Below are positions 29,450 to 39,414 of a DNA stretch of 64,000 bases, piece by piece. The notes under the pieces were generated by a model, which was not told the origin of the DNA, ran no database searches, and saw only the letters and a program-made list of their open reading frames with translations. The position numbers and the translations under genes are program-made. This DNA is from Pseudoalteromonas sp. Scap06 (GTDB lineage: Bacteria > Pseudomonadota > Gammaproteobacteria > Enterobacterales > Alteromonadaceae): assembly GCF_013394165.1 (NCBI RefSeq), contig NZ_CP041330.1:248001-312000 (forward strand). The letters run 5' to 3'. The first letter of the stretch is position 1, and the number at the start of each line of letters is the position of its first letter.

Positions 29450-29688
29450 AACACAGTTTAACTATTGCCTTAAAAAGTCAAAGTGTCGCAATCGAGCGCT
29501 TTTTACGTGTGGTGCGTCATCGTGGTTTTGACTTGACTCACTTACAGCTCAATATGGACGATGGTCAATATAATATGGCAATAACGGTTGATAGTGATAA
29601 ACCAATTTACTTGCTTACTAGCCAGTTAAATAAATTGGTTGATGTGAAACATGTGACGCTACAAAGCTTACAGCAACAGGCTGTATAA
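29446..29688 (+). CDS. ilvM: Acetolactate synthase II, small regulatory subunit
   Basis: An 80-residue ACT-domain protein (one domain, about 4-70: SLTIALKSQSVAIERFLRVVRHRGFDL) that stabilises and activates the IlvG catalytic subunit. Its length matches IlvM rather than the larger IlvH/IlvN. It overlaps ilvG by four bases, securing equal synthesis. In E. coli the isozyme II enzyme is relatively insensitive to valine; whether that holds here cannot be told from sequence. Confidence 0.9.
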   Translation: MKHSLTIALKSQSVAIERFLRVVRHRGFDLTHLQLNMDDGQYNMAITVDSDKPIYLLTSQLNKLVDVKHVTLQSLQQQAV

Positions 29689-29789
29689 AATAAATTTAAC
29701 GAATTTTACGAATAACCGATTATTTGGTTATTCATCAATTTTTAGAATGAGGAATGCCCGCATTAATTGCGGCAAACACTGAGGTAACT

Positions 29790-31646
29790 ATGGCTAAATT
29801 AAGAAGTGCAACCACCACTGAAGGGCGTAAACGCGCAGGCGCAAGAGCATTATGGCGTGCAACAGGCATGACTGATACCGACTTTGGTAAGCCAATTATT
29901 GCTGTTGTGAACTCATTTACGCAATTTGTACCGGGGCACGTACATCTTAATCAGCTTAGTGAACTGATGGCTGAAACCATTACTCAGGCCGGTGGTGTAC
30001 CAAAAGAATTTAATACCATTGCTATCGATGACGGTATTGCCATGGGTCACGGCGGTATGCTTTATTCACTGCCATCGCGCGATTTAATTGCCGACTCAGT
30101 AGAGTATATGGTGAACGGCCATTGTGCCGATGCGATGATTTGTATTTCTAACTGCGACAAAATCACCCCTGGAATGATGTTAGCGGCGCTGCGTTTAAAT
30201 ATACCCGTTATTTTTGTATCAGGCGGCCCAATGGAAGCAGGTAAAACCAAATTAGCGAATATCGATATTAAGCTCGATTTGGTTGATGCTATGGTTAAAG
30301 GCGCTGATGAATCGGTAAGTGATGCCGACTCTGAGCAAGTTGAGCGTTCTGCATGTCCTACTTGTGGGTCGTGTTCAGGGATGTTTACCGCCAACTCTAT
30401 GAACTGTTTACTAGAAGCAATTGGCCTTGCGCTGCCTGGTAATGGGACCACGCTTGCGACCCATAAAGACCGTAAACAACTGTATGTTGAAGCGGGTGCA
30501 CGTATCGTTGATTTATGCCGTGAGTACTATCAAAAAGATAACCAAGACGTACTGCCTCGTGCTATCGCTAATAAAACCGCATTTATGAACTCTATGGTGG
30601 TTGATATTGCTATGGGCGGTTCATCAAATACGGTATTGCATTTACTCGCGGCGGCACAAGAAGCCGGCGTTGATTTTGATATGTCACACATTGATGAACT
30701 TTCACGTAAAACCCCGTTTTTATGTAAAGTTGCTCCAGCTACAGCGCAATACCACATTGAAGACGTACACCGTGCTGGTGGCATGATGGCGATAGTTCAC
30801 GAGCTTGGAAAGGCTGGGTTAGTTGATTTATCGGTTAACCATGTTGCTGGTATGACAATGGGTGAACTGGTTAAAAAGTGGGATGCAACCGATCCGAATA
30901 ACGAAGCTGCGCAAAAGTTTTATCGTGCTGGCCCTGCAGGTATTCGTACCACCAAAGCAATGAGCCAAGATTGTCGTTGGGATGAGGGTGATAACGACCG
31001 TGAAAACGGTTGTATTCGTAGTGTAGAACATGCATTTCGCCAAGATGGTGGCCTTGCCGTGCTTTCAGGTAATTTAGCAATAGATGGCTGTATCGTTAAA
31101 AGTGCGGGTGTTGTTGATGAAATGCTGCATTTTGAAGGTACTGCTGTGGTATACGAATCACAAGATGACTCTGTAGAAGGGATTTTAAATGGCGAAGTAA
31201 AAGCCGGCGACGTGGTGGTTATTCGCTATGAAGGGCCTAAAGGCGGCCCTGGTATGCAAGAAATGCTATACCCAACTAGCTATTTAAAATCAAAAGGCTT
31301 GGCAGAGCAATGTGCATTAATTACTGATGGGCGTTTTTCAGGTGGCACGTCAGGTCTATCGATTGGCCACGTATCGCCGGAAGCTGCCAGCGGTGGCGCA
31401 ATTGCTTATGTTGAAAACGGCGATAAAATTATCATCGATATTGCCACCCGAGAAATTACGCTGGCGTTAAGCGATGAAGAGCTTGAAGCTCGCAAGCAAA
31501 AACAACTGGCTCGTGGTAAACAAGCGTATAAACCGCTTAATCGTGATCGTTATGTATCATCTGCGCTTAAAGCGTATGCGCTACTTGCAACCAGCGCAGA
31601 TAAAGGTGCAGTTCGCGATTTAGCCAAACTGGAGGAGCTTAGCTAG
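29790..31646 (+). CDS. ilvD: Dihydroxy-acid dehydratase
   Basis: IlvD removes water from dihydroxy acids to give the 2-keto acids of valine and isoleucine; it uses an iron-sulphur cluster. I start at the second ATG ([19 protein letters not shown], 618 residues) because it aligns with E. coli IlvD and has GAGGT 5 bases before it; an ATG 36 bases earlier would add 12 residues. Cluster cysteines lie in [11 protein letters not shown] and [12 protein letters not shown]. The C-terminal [22 protein letters not shown] is typical. Part of ilvGMDA; the ilvE found here in E. coli is absent. Confidence 0.97.
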   Translation: MAKLRSATTTEGRKRAGARALWRATGMTDTDFGKPIIAVVNSFTQFVPGHVHLNQLSELMAETITQAGGVPKEFNTIAIDDGIAMGHGGMLYSLPSRDLIADSVEYMVNGHCADAMICISNCDKITPGMMLAALRLNIPVIFVSGGPMEAGKTKLANIDIKLDLVDAMVKGADESVSDADSEQVERSACPTCGSCSGMFTANSMNCLLEAIGLALPGNGTTLATHKDRKQLYVEAGARIVDLCREYYQKDNQDVLPRAIANKTAFMNSMVVDIAMGGSSNTVLHLLAAAQEAGVDFDMSHIDELSRKTPFLCKVAPATAQYHIEDVHRAGGMMAIVHELGKAGLVDLSVNHVAGMTMGELVKKWDATDPNNEAAQKFYRAGPAGIRTTKAMSQDCRWDEGDNDRENGCIRSVEHAFRQDGGLAVLSGNLAIDGCIVKSAGVVDEMLHFEGTAVVYESQDDSVEGILNGEVKAGDVVVIRYEGPKGGPGMQEMLYPTSYLKSKGLAEQCALITDGRFSGGTSGLSIGHVSPEAASGGAIAYVENGDKIIIDIATREITLALSDEELEARKQKQLARGKQAYKPLNRDRYVSSALKAYALLATSADKGAVRDLAKLEELS

Positions 31647-31648
31647 GT

Positions 31649-33202
31649 ATGGTTTCTCAAGAACTCGATTATTTTCGCGCGATTATCCAAGCCAATATGG
31701 AGCCTTTAGCCAAGGTGACTGAGGTAAGTGAAATGGCCGAATTGAGTACACGATTAGGTAATCATGTTTGGTTAAAACGTGAAGACCAGCAACCCGTGTA
31801 CTCGTTTAAATTACGCGGTGCTTTTAATAAATTAAATAAGCTGCCTAAAGGCTCGGTTGTGATCACCGCATCCGCAGGTAACCATGCCCAGGGTGTGGCA
31901 CTAAGTGCCTCACACTTAGGGCACAAAGCCACCATTGTGATGCCCGTGACCACACCTGAAATAAAGGTTAATGCGGTAAGGGCATTGGGTGGTGAAGTCG
32001 TATTGCATGGCCATCAATTTGATGCCGCAAAAGCGTATGCGCTGGAATTAACTGAGCAGCGAAACGGCGTATTTGTACCGCCATTTGATGACCCTGATGT
32101 GATTGTTGGTCAAGGTACGGTTGCCCGTGAATTAATGCAACAGCTCAACGATTTAGATGTGGTATTTATTCCTGTTGGCGGCGGCGGCTTGCTGGCAGGT
32201 ATGGCGGTATATATTAAGTCGCTGCGCCCCGATATCAAAGTGATAGGGGTTGAGGCGAATGAAAGCGCCTGCTTAAAAGCTGCTTTAGTAGCAGGCGAGC
32301 CGGTAGAACTCGATCGCGTTGGCAGTTTTGCCGATGGTGTTGCCGTTAAAATAATTGGTAGCGAAACATTCAGACTGGCACAAAAGTTTTGTGATGAAGT
32401 AGTTACCGTATCAGACGATGAAATATGTGCAGCCATGCAAGATATTTTTGTATCAACCCGTGCTATAGCTGAGCCTTCAGGAGCGCTTGCAACTGCAGGG
32501 CTTAAAAAATGGTCTCAGCAGTCGGGTTTAAAGGGGTTAAATTTAGCCGCTATTTTGTCTGGTGCTAATTTAAACTTTGATCGCTTACGTTATGTGGCTG
32601 AGCGCACTGCGCTGGGTGAGAAAAACGAAGCTTTATTAGCCGTGACCATTGATGAAAAGCGCGGTAGTTTTAAGCAGTTTTGTACATCTTTAGGTGGGCG
32701 TGCCATTACTGAGTTTAACTATCGTTATGCGGGGCCTGGCGAGGCGCAAATTTTTGTTGGTATTGCGCTACGTCAAGGGTTAGCAGAACTTGAAGAGCTT
32801 AAACAAAGTCTAACAGATAACAAATATACCTTTTGCGATTTGTCAGATAACGAATTAGCAAAGCTGCATGTACGCTATATGGTTGGCGGTAAAGCGCCAG
32901 AGCAGTTACATGAACGCTTACTAAGGTTTGAGTTTCCAGAGTATCCAGGCGCATTGGCGCGCTTTTTAGATACGCTGGGTAGTAACTGGAATATCACTTT
33001 ATTTCACTACCGCAATCATGGCGGGTCAATGGGGAATGTATTAGCAGGCTTTGCTATTGAACCAAGCCAATATGAGATGTTTAATGAGCACTTAAATCGG
33101 CTAGGTTACAGTGTCCAAGACGAAACCGATAATCCCTGTTTTACTCAGTTTTTAACTACCCAACCTCAAGCAGAAAAGCTTGAAAAAATCGCTCTAGCCT
33201 AA
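31649..33202 (+). CDS. ilvA: Threonine dehydratase, biosynthetic
   Basis: PLP enzyme that turns threonine into 2-oxobutyrate, the committed step to isoleucine and the point of isoleucine inhibition. The 517-residue protein has PLP-binding Lys54 in YSFKLRGAFNK, SAGNHAQG, and the phosphate loop VGGGGLLAG; the C-terminal third (from about 330) holds the two ACT-like regulatory repeats (RGSFKQFCTSLGGRAITEFNYR and RFEFPEYPGALARFLDTL). This is the long biosynthetic form. It begins 2 bases after ilvD and ends the operon. Confidence 0.97.
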   Translation: MVSQELDYFRAIIQANMEPLAKVTEVSEMAELSTRLGNHVWLKREDQQPVYSFKLRGAFNKLNKLPKGSVVITASAGNHAQGVALSASHLGHKATIVMPVTTPEIKVNAVRALGGEVVLHGHQFDAAKAYALELTEQRNGVFVPPFDDPDVIVGQGTVARELMQQLNDLDVVFIPVGGGGLLAGMAVYIKSLRPDIKVIGVEANESACLKAALVAGEPVELDRVGSFADGVAVKIIGSETFRLAQKFCDEVVTVSDDEICAAMQDIFVSTRAIAEPSGALATAGLKKWSQQSGLKGLNLAAILSGANLNFDRLRYVAERTALGEKNEALLAVTIDEKRGSFKQFCTSLGGRAITEFNYRYAGPGEAQIFVGIALRQGLAELEELKQSLTDNKYTFCDLSDNELAKLHVRYMVGGKAPEQLHERLLRFEFPEYPGALARFLDTLGSNWNITLFHYRNHGGSMGNVLAGFAIEPSQYEMFNEHLNRLGYSVQDETDNPCFTQFLTTQPQAEKLEKIALA

Positions 33203-33211
33203 CTCTATCCT

Positions 33212-33246
33212 AAGCAAGCATCTTATCCCGATGCTTGCTTTATTAG
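33212..33246 (+). terminator. Terminator of the ilv operon
   Basis: A perfect 11-bp stem (AAGCAAGCATC / GATGCTTGCTT) with a 7-nt loop, ending in TTTATT. Confidence 0.8.
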
Positions 33247-33295
33247 CTGTTTTACATATAGTTATAATTAATTATCATGTTTATGGAAGCCTGCT

Positions 33296-34345
33296 TTGCT
33301 ACTTAAAGGAATAATAATTAGCATCTGCTTTTTTTGTAGCCAGTTAATGGCGCAGGAATCAGTCACGTTACAATTAAAGTGGACGCACCAATTTCAATTT
33401 GCTGGCTATTACATGGCCAAACAAAAAGGCTTTTATAATGAGGCCGGTTTAGACGTCAATATAGTTCCTGCCGATCCAAAACGGCCAAATAGTTTTGGTG
33501 CGGTAGAGCGAGGAGAGGCGCAATTTGGTGTAGCACATTCAGGTATATTAGAACGCCGTATTGCCGGTGAACCCTTTGTAGCCATGGCTGCCATATTACA
33601 GTTTTCTCCTTACTGTTGGATGGTAAAAGAAACTTCAGATATTTTTCATGCTCGTGATTTTATTAACAAGCGTGTAAGTGAAGTCAGCAAAGAGAGTAAT
33701 TCTGAGTTACTAACTATGCTTAAGCGCAGTGGTACTGATACCGAAAAACTGGCTGTTTACAAAGGCGATGAATTGCAACAAGCATGGATGGAAAATAAAT
33801 TAGATGCCATAGAAGTGTATGTTACCGACCTACCTTATCATATGGATCAGCAAGGGGTTGCTCATAGACTTATATGTCCACAACGTTATGGGATGGATGT
33901 ATACGCGGATATTTTATTTACCAGCGATAGTATGGTTAAGTATCACCCCGATACGGTAGAAAAGTTTTATCAAGCAAGTTTAAAAGGGTGGCGCTACGCG
34001 GTAATGAATATGGATGAAGCCATTGCCATAACCCAACAGTTTTATGCGCCTGATCGCAGTTTTCATCAACTGGCATATGAGGCTGAGGTACTTAAAGACT
34101 ATATTGCTCCACCGAGTACTACTGTGGGTAATATGTCGATGGCTAAATGGCGTTTAATTGCTGACTTATATGAGATTGATCAAACAAAGTTTGATGAAGT
34201 AAAAGCTGATTTTATTTATAAATATAAAAAGCAAGAAACACTGCAGCTTTCTTGGATGCTAATTGCGGCTATTATAATAAGCATTATTTCTATCCCTCTG
34301 TATTTACGTTTAATACTTAAATCGGCTAAACAAAAGCGGGTATAA
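33296..34345 (+). CDS. NMT1/THI5-like substrate-binding protein with C-terminal membrane anchor
   Basis: A 349-residue exported protein: signal peptide (about 1-19, ending SQLMAQES), an NMT1/THI5-like periplasmic-binding domain (about 22-290, opening VTLQLKWTHQFQFAGYYMAKQKGFY), then one membrane helix near 319-340 and a short basic cytoplasmic end. NMT1 domains bind pyrimidine or related ligands for ABC uptake, or act as sensors fused to GGDEF or kinase domains. Here there is no transporter gene and nothing after the helix, so it looks like such a sensor without its output domain. The start is TTG with GGAAG upstream. Confidence 0.8.
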   Translation: MLLKGIIISICFFCSQLMAQESVTLQLKWTHQFQFAGYYMAKQKGFYNEAGLDVNIVPADPKRPNSFGAVERGEAQFGVAHSGILERRIAGEPFVAMAAILQFSPYCWMVKETSDIFHARDFINKRVSEVSKESNSELLTMLKRSGTDTEKLAVYKGDELQQAWMENKLDAIEVYVTDLPYHMDQQGVAHRLICPQRYGMDVYADILFTSDSMVKYHPDTVEKFYQASLKGWRYAVMNMDEAIAITQQFYAPDRSFHQLAYEAEVLKDYIAPPSTTVGNMSMAKWRLIADLYEIDQTKFDEVKADFIYKYKKQETLQLSWMLIAAIIISIISIPLYLRLILKSAKQKRV

Positions 34346-34447
34346 GGTTAAGCAATTCCCTTGCTCTGCGAGGTTAAAAAAATAACCGCTTAATTAGGTG
34401 CTATTGTGCTGGTATAATTAAGCGTCTTTTTTATATCCTAAGCTGTT

Positions 34448-35635
34448 ATGACCTTAACTGAGCAATTTTCTGCCCTCAACTCTTTGCTAATGAATACTCG
34501 CTTGTATTGGCAGTGTACTGCATTTGATTTTGACGCTTTACCTTGGCCTGAATTACATGCTCCTTTGAGCGCTTTATCCGATCAGGCGGTTGCTGAATTA
34601 GACTCTGATCAAGAGCAGCTCTATCAGTTTTTTTCATCCTATATTCCCGCTGTTGAGCAACTTAGCCGATTAGTTTCATTACCTGCCATTACCAACACTC
34701 GGAAGGAGTACCCATTTTGGATCAGTAATGGTATTAAAGGTCGAAAGTTTACTCAGCTACAAGATTTTGTTGGCGCATTGCCCACTAGTAATCAGCCTGT
34801 ATTAGAGTGGTGTGCAGGTAAAGGCCATTTAGGGCGAATGTTAGCTTTTAATGGTGCGCAGAGTGTACACAGCGTTGAGCTACAATCTCATTTGTGTGAA
34901 CAAGGGAAAAAAAGTGCACAGCAGCAGGGACTTGCAATACAATTTAGCCAAGCCGATGTACTTAAGGATAGCATTCAGGATTTTTTTAGCCCACACACTC
35001 ATGCCGTCGCTTTGCATGCCTGCGGTGCGTTACACCAAACTTTTATGCATCAAGCCAGTGCAGCAAAAGTACCACAAATTAGCTTTTCACCTTGTTGTTA
35101 TCATTTATTTACTGATAATAATTACCAAGCGATGAGCGAGCATGCTCAGCAAAGTCGATTAAACTTAACTCACAGAGATTTAAAGCTCGCCCTGCAAGAA
35201 ACTGTTACAGCTCCTTCGCGAGTAGGCAAAGTGCGAAAAACAGAAGTGGAGTGGCGACTCGGATTTGATGCCTTAAGAAAGTCACTTACTGGTGAGTTAG
35301 GGTATGTCAGCGTCCCTTCAGTGAATAAAGCGATATTTTCAGATTCGTTTGCAGCATTTTGTAACTGGGCGGCAGACAAAAAAGCCTTAAAACTGCCAAA
35401 AGATATTGATTACAATAAGTTTTTATTGATTGGGCAGGCGCGAAAAAAAGTAACAGAGCGAGTTGAACTGGTTCGACATGTGTTTAGAAGAGCAATAGAA
35501 GTTTGGCTTGTGCTCGATCGTGCTTTATATTTGCAGCAGCAAGGCTATGACGTCAGTGTTAATACATTTTGTGAGAAGCAATTAACACCCCGTAATATTT
35601 TAATTTTAGCCAGTTTAAAAACGCCCTCAACCTAA
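34448..35635 (+). CDS. SAM-dependent methyltransferase, methyltransferase-32/METTL25-like
   Basis: A 395-residue protein with a Rossmann methyltransferase domain in its middle: motif I is VLEWCAGKGHLGRMLA near 117-132, followed by the acidic SVELQ, then QADVL, HACGAL, and SFSPCCYH near 212-219. The CCYH-type motif is typical of the METTL25/methyltransferase-32 group, whose substrates in bacteria are not known to me. The N-terminal third is helical. It heads a tight run with the carbonic anhydrase gene (10 bases later) and an SDR gene. Confidence 0.75.
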   Translation: MTLTEQFSALNSLLMNTRLYWQCTAFDFDALPWPELHAPLSALSDQAVAELDSDQEQLYQFFSSYIPAVEQLSRLVSLPAITNTRKEYPFWISNGIKGRKFTQLQDFVGALPTSNQPVLEWCAGKGHLGRMLAFNGAQSVHSVELQSHLCEQGKKSAQQQGLAIQFSQADVLKDSIQDFFSPHTHAVALHACGALHQTFMHQASAAKVPQISFSPCCYHLFTDNNYQAMSEHAQQSRLNLTHRDLKLALQETVTAPSRVGKVRKTEVEWRLGFDALRKSLTGELGYVSVPSVNKAIFSDSFAAFCNWAADKKALKLPKDIDYNKFLLIGQARKKVTERVELVRHVFRRAIEVWLVLDRALYLQQQGYDVSVNTFCEKQLTPRNILILASLKTPST

Positions 35636-35645
35636 AAGAGATGTA

Positions 35646-36311
35646 ATGAGAAATTTAAATAACTTACTAGAAAATAATAAACGCTGGGCATCTAGAACGA
35701 GCGAAGCGAACCCTGAATTTTTCAAAATTTTATCGATGCAACAAAACCCAGAATACTTATGGATAGGTTGCTCTGATTCACGGGTGCCAGCTAATCAAAT
35801 TGTTGATTTATTACCGGGTGAGTTATTTGTGCACCGTAATGTTGCCAACGTGGTTGTACATACCGATCATAATTGTTTATCGGTTATGCAGTACGCGGTC
35901 GAAGTATTAAAAGTAAAACATATTATGGTTGTTGGCCACTACGGTTGTGGTGGTGTGCAAGCGGTACTAAACGAGGACCGCTTTGGCTTTATTGATAACT
36001 GGCTCCGCCACGTTGGTGATGTAAAAGAAAAACACCTAGAGCAACTTAATGCTCTGCCAGAAAAACAACGTCTTGATCGTTTAATAGAGCTTAATGTGAT
36101 TGAGCAAGTGCGTAACGTATCTCGCACTAGCATTGTTCAAGATGCATGGTTAAGAGGCCAGGAACTCACGGTGCATGGTTGGGTATATGGCTTAGAAAAT
36201 GGTCATTTGCATGACTTAGAATCGGTAGTTAGTTGTGCTGAAGAAGAGTGTGAAAGCTATAAAAAAGCAGTACACCATGTACTAAATAAATCTGCGGACA
36301 GTCACCTTTAA
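35646..36311 (+). CDS. can: Beta-class carbonic anhydrase
   Basis: Interconverts CO2 and bicarbonate, supplying bicarbonate for carboxylations at low CO2. The 221-residue protein has the zinc ligands Cys42, His98 and Cys101 and the Asp44-Arg46 dyad (GCSDSRVPANQ and GHYGCGGV) at the same positions as E. coli Can. It lies between the methyltransferase and SDR genes with almost no spacing, so likely cotranscribed. Confidence 0.95.
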   Translation: MRNLNNLLENNKRWASRTSEANPEFFKILSMQQNPEYLWIGCSDSRVPANQIVDLLPGELFVHRNVANVVVHTDHNCLSVMQYAVEVLKVKHIMVVGHYGCGGVQAVLNEDRFGFIDNWLRHVGDVKEKHLEQLNALPEKQRLDRLIELNVIEQVRNVSRTSIVQDAWLRGQELTVHGWVYGLENGHLHDLESVVSCAEEECESYKKAVHHVLNKSADSHL

Positions 36312-36312
36312 T

Positions 36313-36957
36313 ATGGCCAAAACGGCGCTAATAATCGGCAGTACCGGCTTAGTTGGCAGCCAGTTATTACAACAGCTGTTAGCATCTTCTTGCTATTCAA
36401 AGGTAGTGAGTTTATCGCGCCGCCAATTAGATTTTTCTCATCCTAAATTAATTAGCCATGTTATTGATTTTGAAAATTTGACGCATCATGTTGAATTGTT
36501 CAAAGGTGACGTATTCTTTTCTTGCTTAGGGACCACATTAAAGCAAGCGGGCAGTGTGGCTGCACAACGTAAAGTTGATTTTGAATACCAATTTATTTGT
36601 GCGCAAATGGCGGCCAATAACGCTGTTCCGCATTATTGTTTGGTATCGTCAAGTGGCGCAAATGCGCATAGTATGAGCCGTTATTTAAAAATAAAAGGAG
36701 AGCTTGAGCAGCAGGTGAAGCAGCTTGGCTTTGCACGCTTGAGTATATTGCAACCGTCTTTATTAGTCGGCGAGCGTTCAGAGCTTAGAATTGCAGAAAA
36801 GCTAGGTGAGGTGGTACTTCCACTGCTAACGCGTTTTGGTATCCTCAAACGGTATAGACCCATTACCGGTGAGCAAGTAGCTAATAAATTGCTGAGGGTA
36901 AGCATAGAGCAGCAACAAGCAACGGGTTATTATGTGCTGGACGAGCTATTTGAATAA
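36313..36957 (+). CDS. NAD(P)-binding SDR-like oxidoreductase (HTATIP2/YbjT-like)
   Basis: A 214-residue atypical short-chain dehydrogenase. The dinucleotide-binding motif GSTGLVGSQLLQQLL stands at residues 8-22; FSCLGTTLKQAG near 69-80 and HYCLVSSSGANAHSMSRYLKIKGELE further on are typical of the HTATIP2-like group. Substrate unknown. It begins one base after can, suggesting coexpression rather than a shared pathway. Confidence 0.8.
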   Translation: MAKTALIIGSTGLVGSQLLQQLLASSCYSKVVSLSRRQLDFSHPKLISHVIDFENLTHHVELFKGDVFFSCLGTTLKQAGSVAAQRKVDFEYQFICAQMAANNAVPHYCLVSSSGANAHSMSRYLKIKGELEQQVKQLGFARLSILQPSLLVGERSELRIAEKLGEVVLPLLTRFGILKRYRPITGEQVANKLLRVSIEQQQATGYYVLDELFE

Positions 36958-36969
36958 CTGAGTGATTAG

Positions 36970-37005
36970 CGCCATAAAGCAGGTTCGTCTATGGCGTTAT
37001 ATTTA
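36970..37005. terminator. Probable bidirectional terminator
   Basis: A 7-bp stem (CGCCATA / TATGGCG) with a 13-nt loop between two convergent genes; the T-rich side (TTATATTTATT) follows on the plus strand and overlaps the end of ubiK. Confidence 0.4.
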
Positions 37006-37269
37006 TTATTCAGCGTCTGTTTTTGCCGATAATTGCTGTTCAAGTATTGCCACTTTTGCTTCTAATTCAGTTAGCTTTTCACGTGTGCGGATCAGCACTT
37101 GGCTTTGAATATCAAACTCTTCACGGCTTACAAAGTCCATTTCGGCAAGCTTATTTTGTAACACTTGCTTAGTTTTACCTTCAAGTGTGTCAGCCAGGTT
37201 TTTTACACCTTGTGGCATGTTATTAGTGATCTGTTTCGCAATTTCTTCAAGTTTTGCTGGGTTAATCAT
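37006..37269 (-). CDS. ubiK: Ubiquinone biosynthesis accessory factor UbiK
   Basis: An 87-residue helical protein: N-terminal amphipathic part (MINPAKLEEIAKQITNNMP), then a C-terminal trimeric coiled coil (about 50-82, SQVLIRTREKLTELEAKVAILEQQL) typical of the BMFP/YqiC family. In E. coli and Salmonella, UbiK helps the ubiquinone hydroxylase complex with UbiJ. It stands alone, divergent from rep. Confidence 0.9.
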   Translation of the reverse strand: MINPAKLEEIAKQITNNMPQGVKNLADTLEGKTKQVLQNKLAEMDFVSREEFDIQSQVLIRTREKLTELEAKVAILEQQLSAKTDAE

Positions 37270-37382
37270 AGTCGTCCCTTGCCTGTTGCCTAAAATGATA
37301 ATAACTAATATTACCTTATTGGCTAGGCGTATTGTAGTGATTACGTTAAAATTGCCCGTCTTTTTGCAATCAGCTGGTCGTT

Positions 37383-39401
37383 ATGAAACTCAATCCTAAA
37401 CAAGATGAAGCGGTAAAGTACATTAGTGGTCCTTGCTTAGTATTAGCCGGCGCAGGCTCGGGTAAAACGCGAGTTATCACCAACAAAATTGCTTACTTAG
37501 TACAAAAATGTGAGTATCAAGCGCGTAATATTGCGGCGGTTACCTTTACCAATAAAGCGGCTAAAGAAATGCGCGAGCGGGTTTTGCAAACCTTGGGAAA
37601 ACAAGAGTCTAAAGGTTTATGGGTGTCTACCTTTCATACGCTTGGGCTTGAAATCATTAAAAAAGAGTTAAAAACACTGGGTTTTAAACCCGGTTTTTCG
37701 TTGTTTGACGACCAAGATACGAATCAATTACTCGGTGATTTAACCGAAGACGAGCTTAAAAAAGACAAAGACTTACTAAATCTACTTAAAATGCAAATTG
37801 GTAGTTGGAAGAATGAGCTTATTTTACCAGAACAAGCTATTCGCGAAGCCAGAGAGCCGCAAAAGGCATTGTTTGCTCAGTTGTATGCGCGTTATCAAAA
37901 TCAATTAAGAGCGTATAACGCGCTGGATTTTGATGATTTAATTATGATCCCCACGCTGCTTTTAAGTAGTAATGCCACATCACGTGAGCGATGGCAGCAG
38001 CGTTTTCGTTATTTACTGGTGGATGAATATCAAGATACCAATACCAGCCAATATCAATTAGTGAAATTGCTGGTAGGCGAACGAGCACGCTTTACTGTGG
38101 TGGGAGATGACGATCAGTCAATTTACTCTTGGCGTGGTGCTCGTCCACAAAACTTGGTGTTATTAAGTAAAGATTACCCTGGGCTTCGATTAATAAAACT
38201 AGAACAGAACTATCGTAGTGCTGGGCGCATTCTTAAAGCGGCCAATATCTTAATTGCAAATAACCCCCATGAGTTTGAAAAAAAGCTCTTTAGTGAGTTG
38301 GGCTATGGTGAGCAAATTAAAGTCATTGGCTGTCGTGATGAAGAACATGAATCAGAACGTGTGGTCGCAGAGATTATTTCTCATAAATTTATGAAACGCA
38401 CCAGCTATAAAGATTACGCTATTTTGTACCGGGGTAACCATCAAGCGCGGGGCTTTGAAAAGTCGTTAATGAGTAACCGAATCCCGTATAAAATTAGTGG
38501 TGGAATGTCGTTTTTTTCACGTTCTGAAATTAAAGATATCATGGCTTACTTACGTCTTTTAGTGAATCAAGATGATGACAATGCTTTTTTAAGAATTGTG
38601 AATACCCCACGTCGTGAAATTGGTACAGTCACGCTTGAAAAGCTTGGCACCTTAGCTAATGAAAAACACCAAAGCTTATTTGCGACCTGCTTTGATAACG
38701 ACTTAGGATACAGACTAAAAGGACGTGGTTTAAATGCACTAGCTGGGTTTGCCCGGTGGGTGGTTGAGCTTTCAGATAACGCAGTGCGCAGTGATACACT
38801 GGAGGCGGTGAAGGATTTAGTGCGTAATATTAATTACGAAGCTTACTTGTATGAATCATCGCCTAGTGCCAAAGCCGCTGAAATGCGGATGAAAAATGTG
38901 TCCGAGCTGTATCGCTGGATAACAGACATGTTAACAGGCGATGCCGATAATCCGCCAATGACACTGGCTGAAGTAGTTAGTAAATTGACCCTTCGGGACA
39001 TGCTAGAGCGAAACGAAGAAGAAGATGAAGCTGATGCCGTGCAATTATTAACTTTGCATGCCTCAAAAGGACTCGAGTACCCCTATGTATTTATGGTCGG
39101 TATGGAAGAAGGATTGTTGCCACATCAAGTAAGCATTGATGAAGATAATGTGGATGAAGAGCGCCGTCTTGCCTATGTAGGTATTACCCGCGCGCAACAA
39201 GAGCTGACTTTAACCTATGCTAAAATCCGCCGTCAGTTTGGTGAAACATCACAAACAGAGCTCAGTCGATTTGTGCAAGAGTTACCGCAAGATGACTTAG
39301 CCTTTGAAAACAAAAAAGCGCCTAACACCCAAGCTGAACGTATGGAAAAAGGCCAAGCTCGGGTTGCAAATTTAAGAGCAATGCTGAAAAAGCCACAATA
39401 A
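37383..39401 (+). CDS. rep: ATP-dependent DNA helicase Rep
   Basis: A superfamily 1A 3'-5' helicase that helps replication forks pass protein roadblocks and restarts forks. The 672-residue protein opens [20 protein letters not shown] like E. coli Rep. Helicase motifs in order: [15 protein letters not shown] (I), [12 protein letters not shown] (Ia), [10 protein letters not shown] (II), [15 protein letters not shown] (III), LEQNYRS (IV), [16 protein letters not shown] (V) and [14 protein letters not shown] (VI). The C terminus carries no long UvrD-type tail, supporting Rep over UvrD. Confidence 0.95.
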   Translation: MKLNPKQDEAVKYISGPCLVLAGAGSGKTRVITNKIAYLVQKCEYQARNIAAVTFTNKAAKEMRERVLQTLGKQESKGLWVSTFHTLGLEIIKKELKTLGFKPGFSLFDDQDTNQLLGDLTEDELKKDKDLLNLLKMQIGSWKNELILPEQAIREAREPQKALFAQLYARYQNQLRAYNALDFDDLIMIPTLLLSSNATSRERWQQRFRYLLVDEYQDTNTSQYQLVKLLVGERARFTVVGDDDQSIYSWRGARPQNLVLLSKDYPGLRLIKLEQNYRSAGRILKAANILIANNPHEFEKKLFSELGYGEQIKVIGCRDEEHESERVVAEIISHKFMKRTSYKDYAILYRGNHQARGFEKSLMSNRIPYKISGGMSFFSRSEIKDIMAYLRLLVNQDDDNAFLRIVNTPRREIGTVTLEKLGTLANEKHQSLFATCFDNDLGYRLKGRGLNALAGFARWVVELSDNAVRSDTLEAVKDLVRNINYEAYLYESSPSAKAAEMRMKNVSELYRWITDMLTGDADNPPMTLAEVVSKLTLRDMLERNEEEDEADAVQLLTLHASKGLEYPYVFMVGMEEGLLPHQVSIDEDNVDEERRLAYVGITRAQQELTLTYAKIRRQFGETSQTELSRFVQELPQDDLAFENKKAPNTQAERMEKGQARVANLRAMLKKPQ

Positions 39402-39414
39402 GATGTGTTTAGCG

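Noticed and set aside
29689..29789. A lost ilvE between ilvM and ilvD
   Set aside because: The gap is about 100 bases with no aminotransferase remnant; the gene is simply not in this operon.
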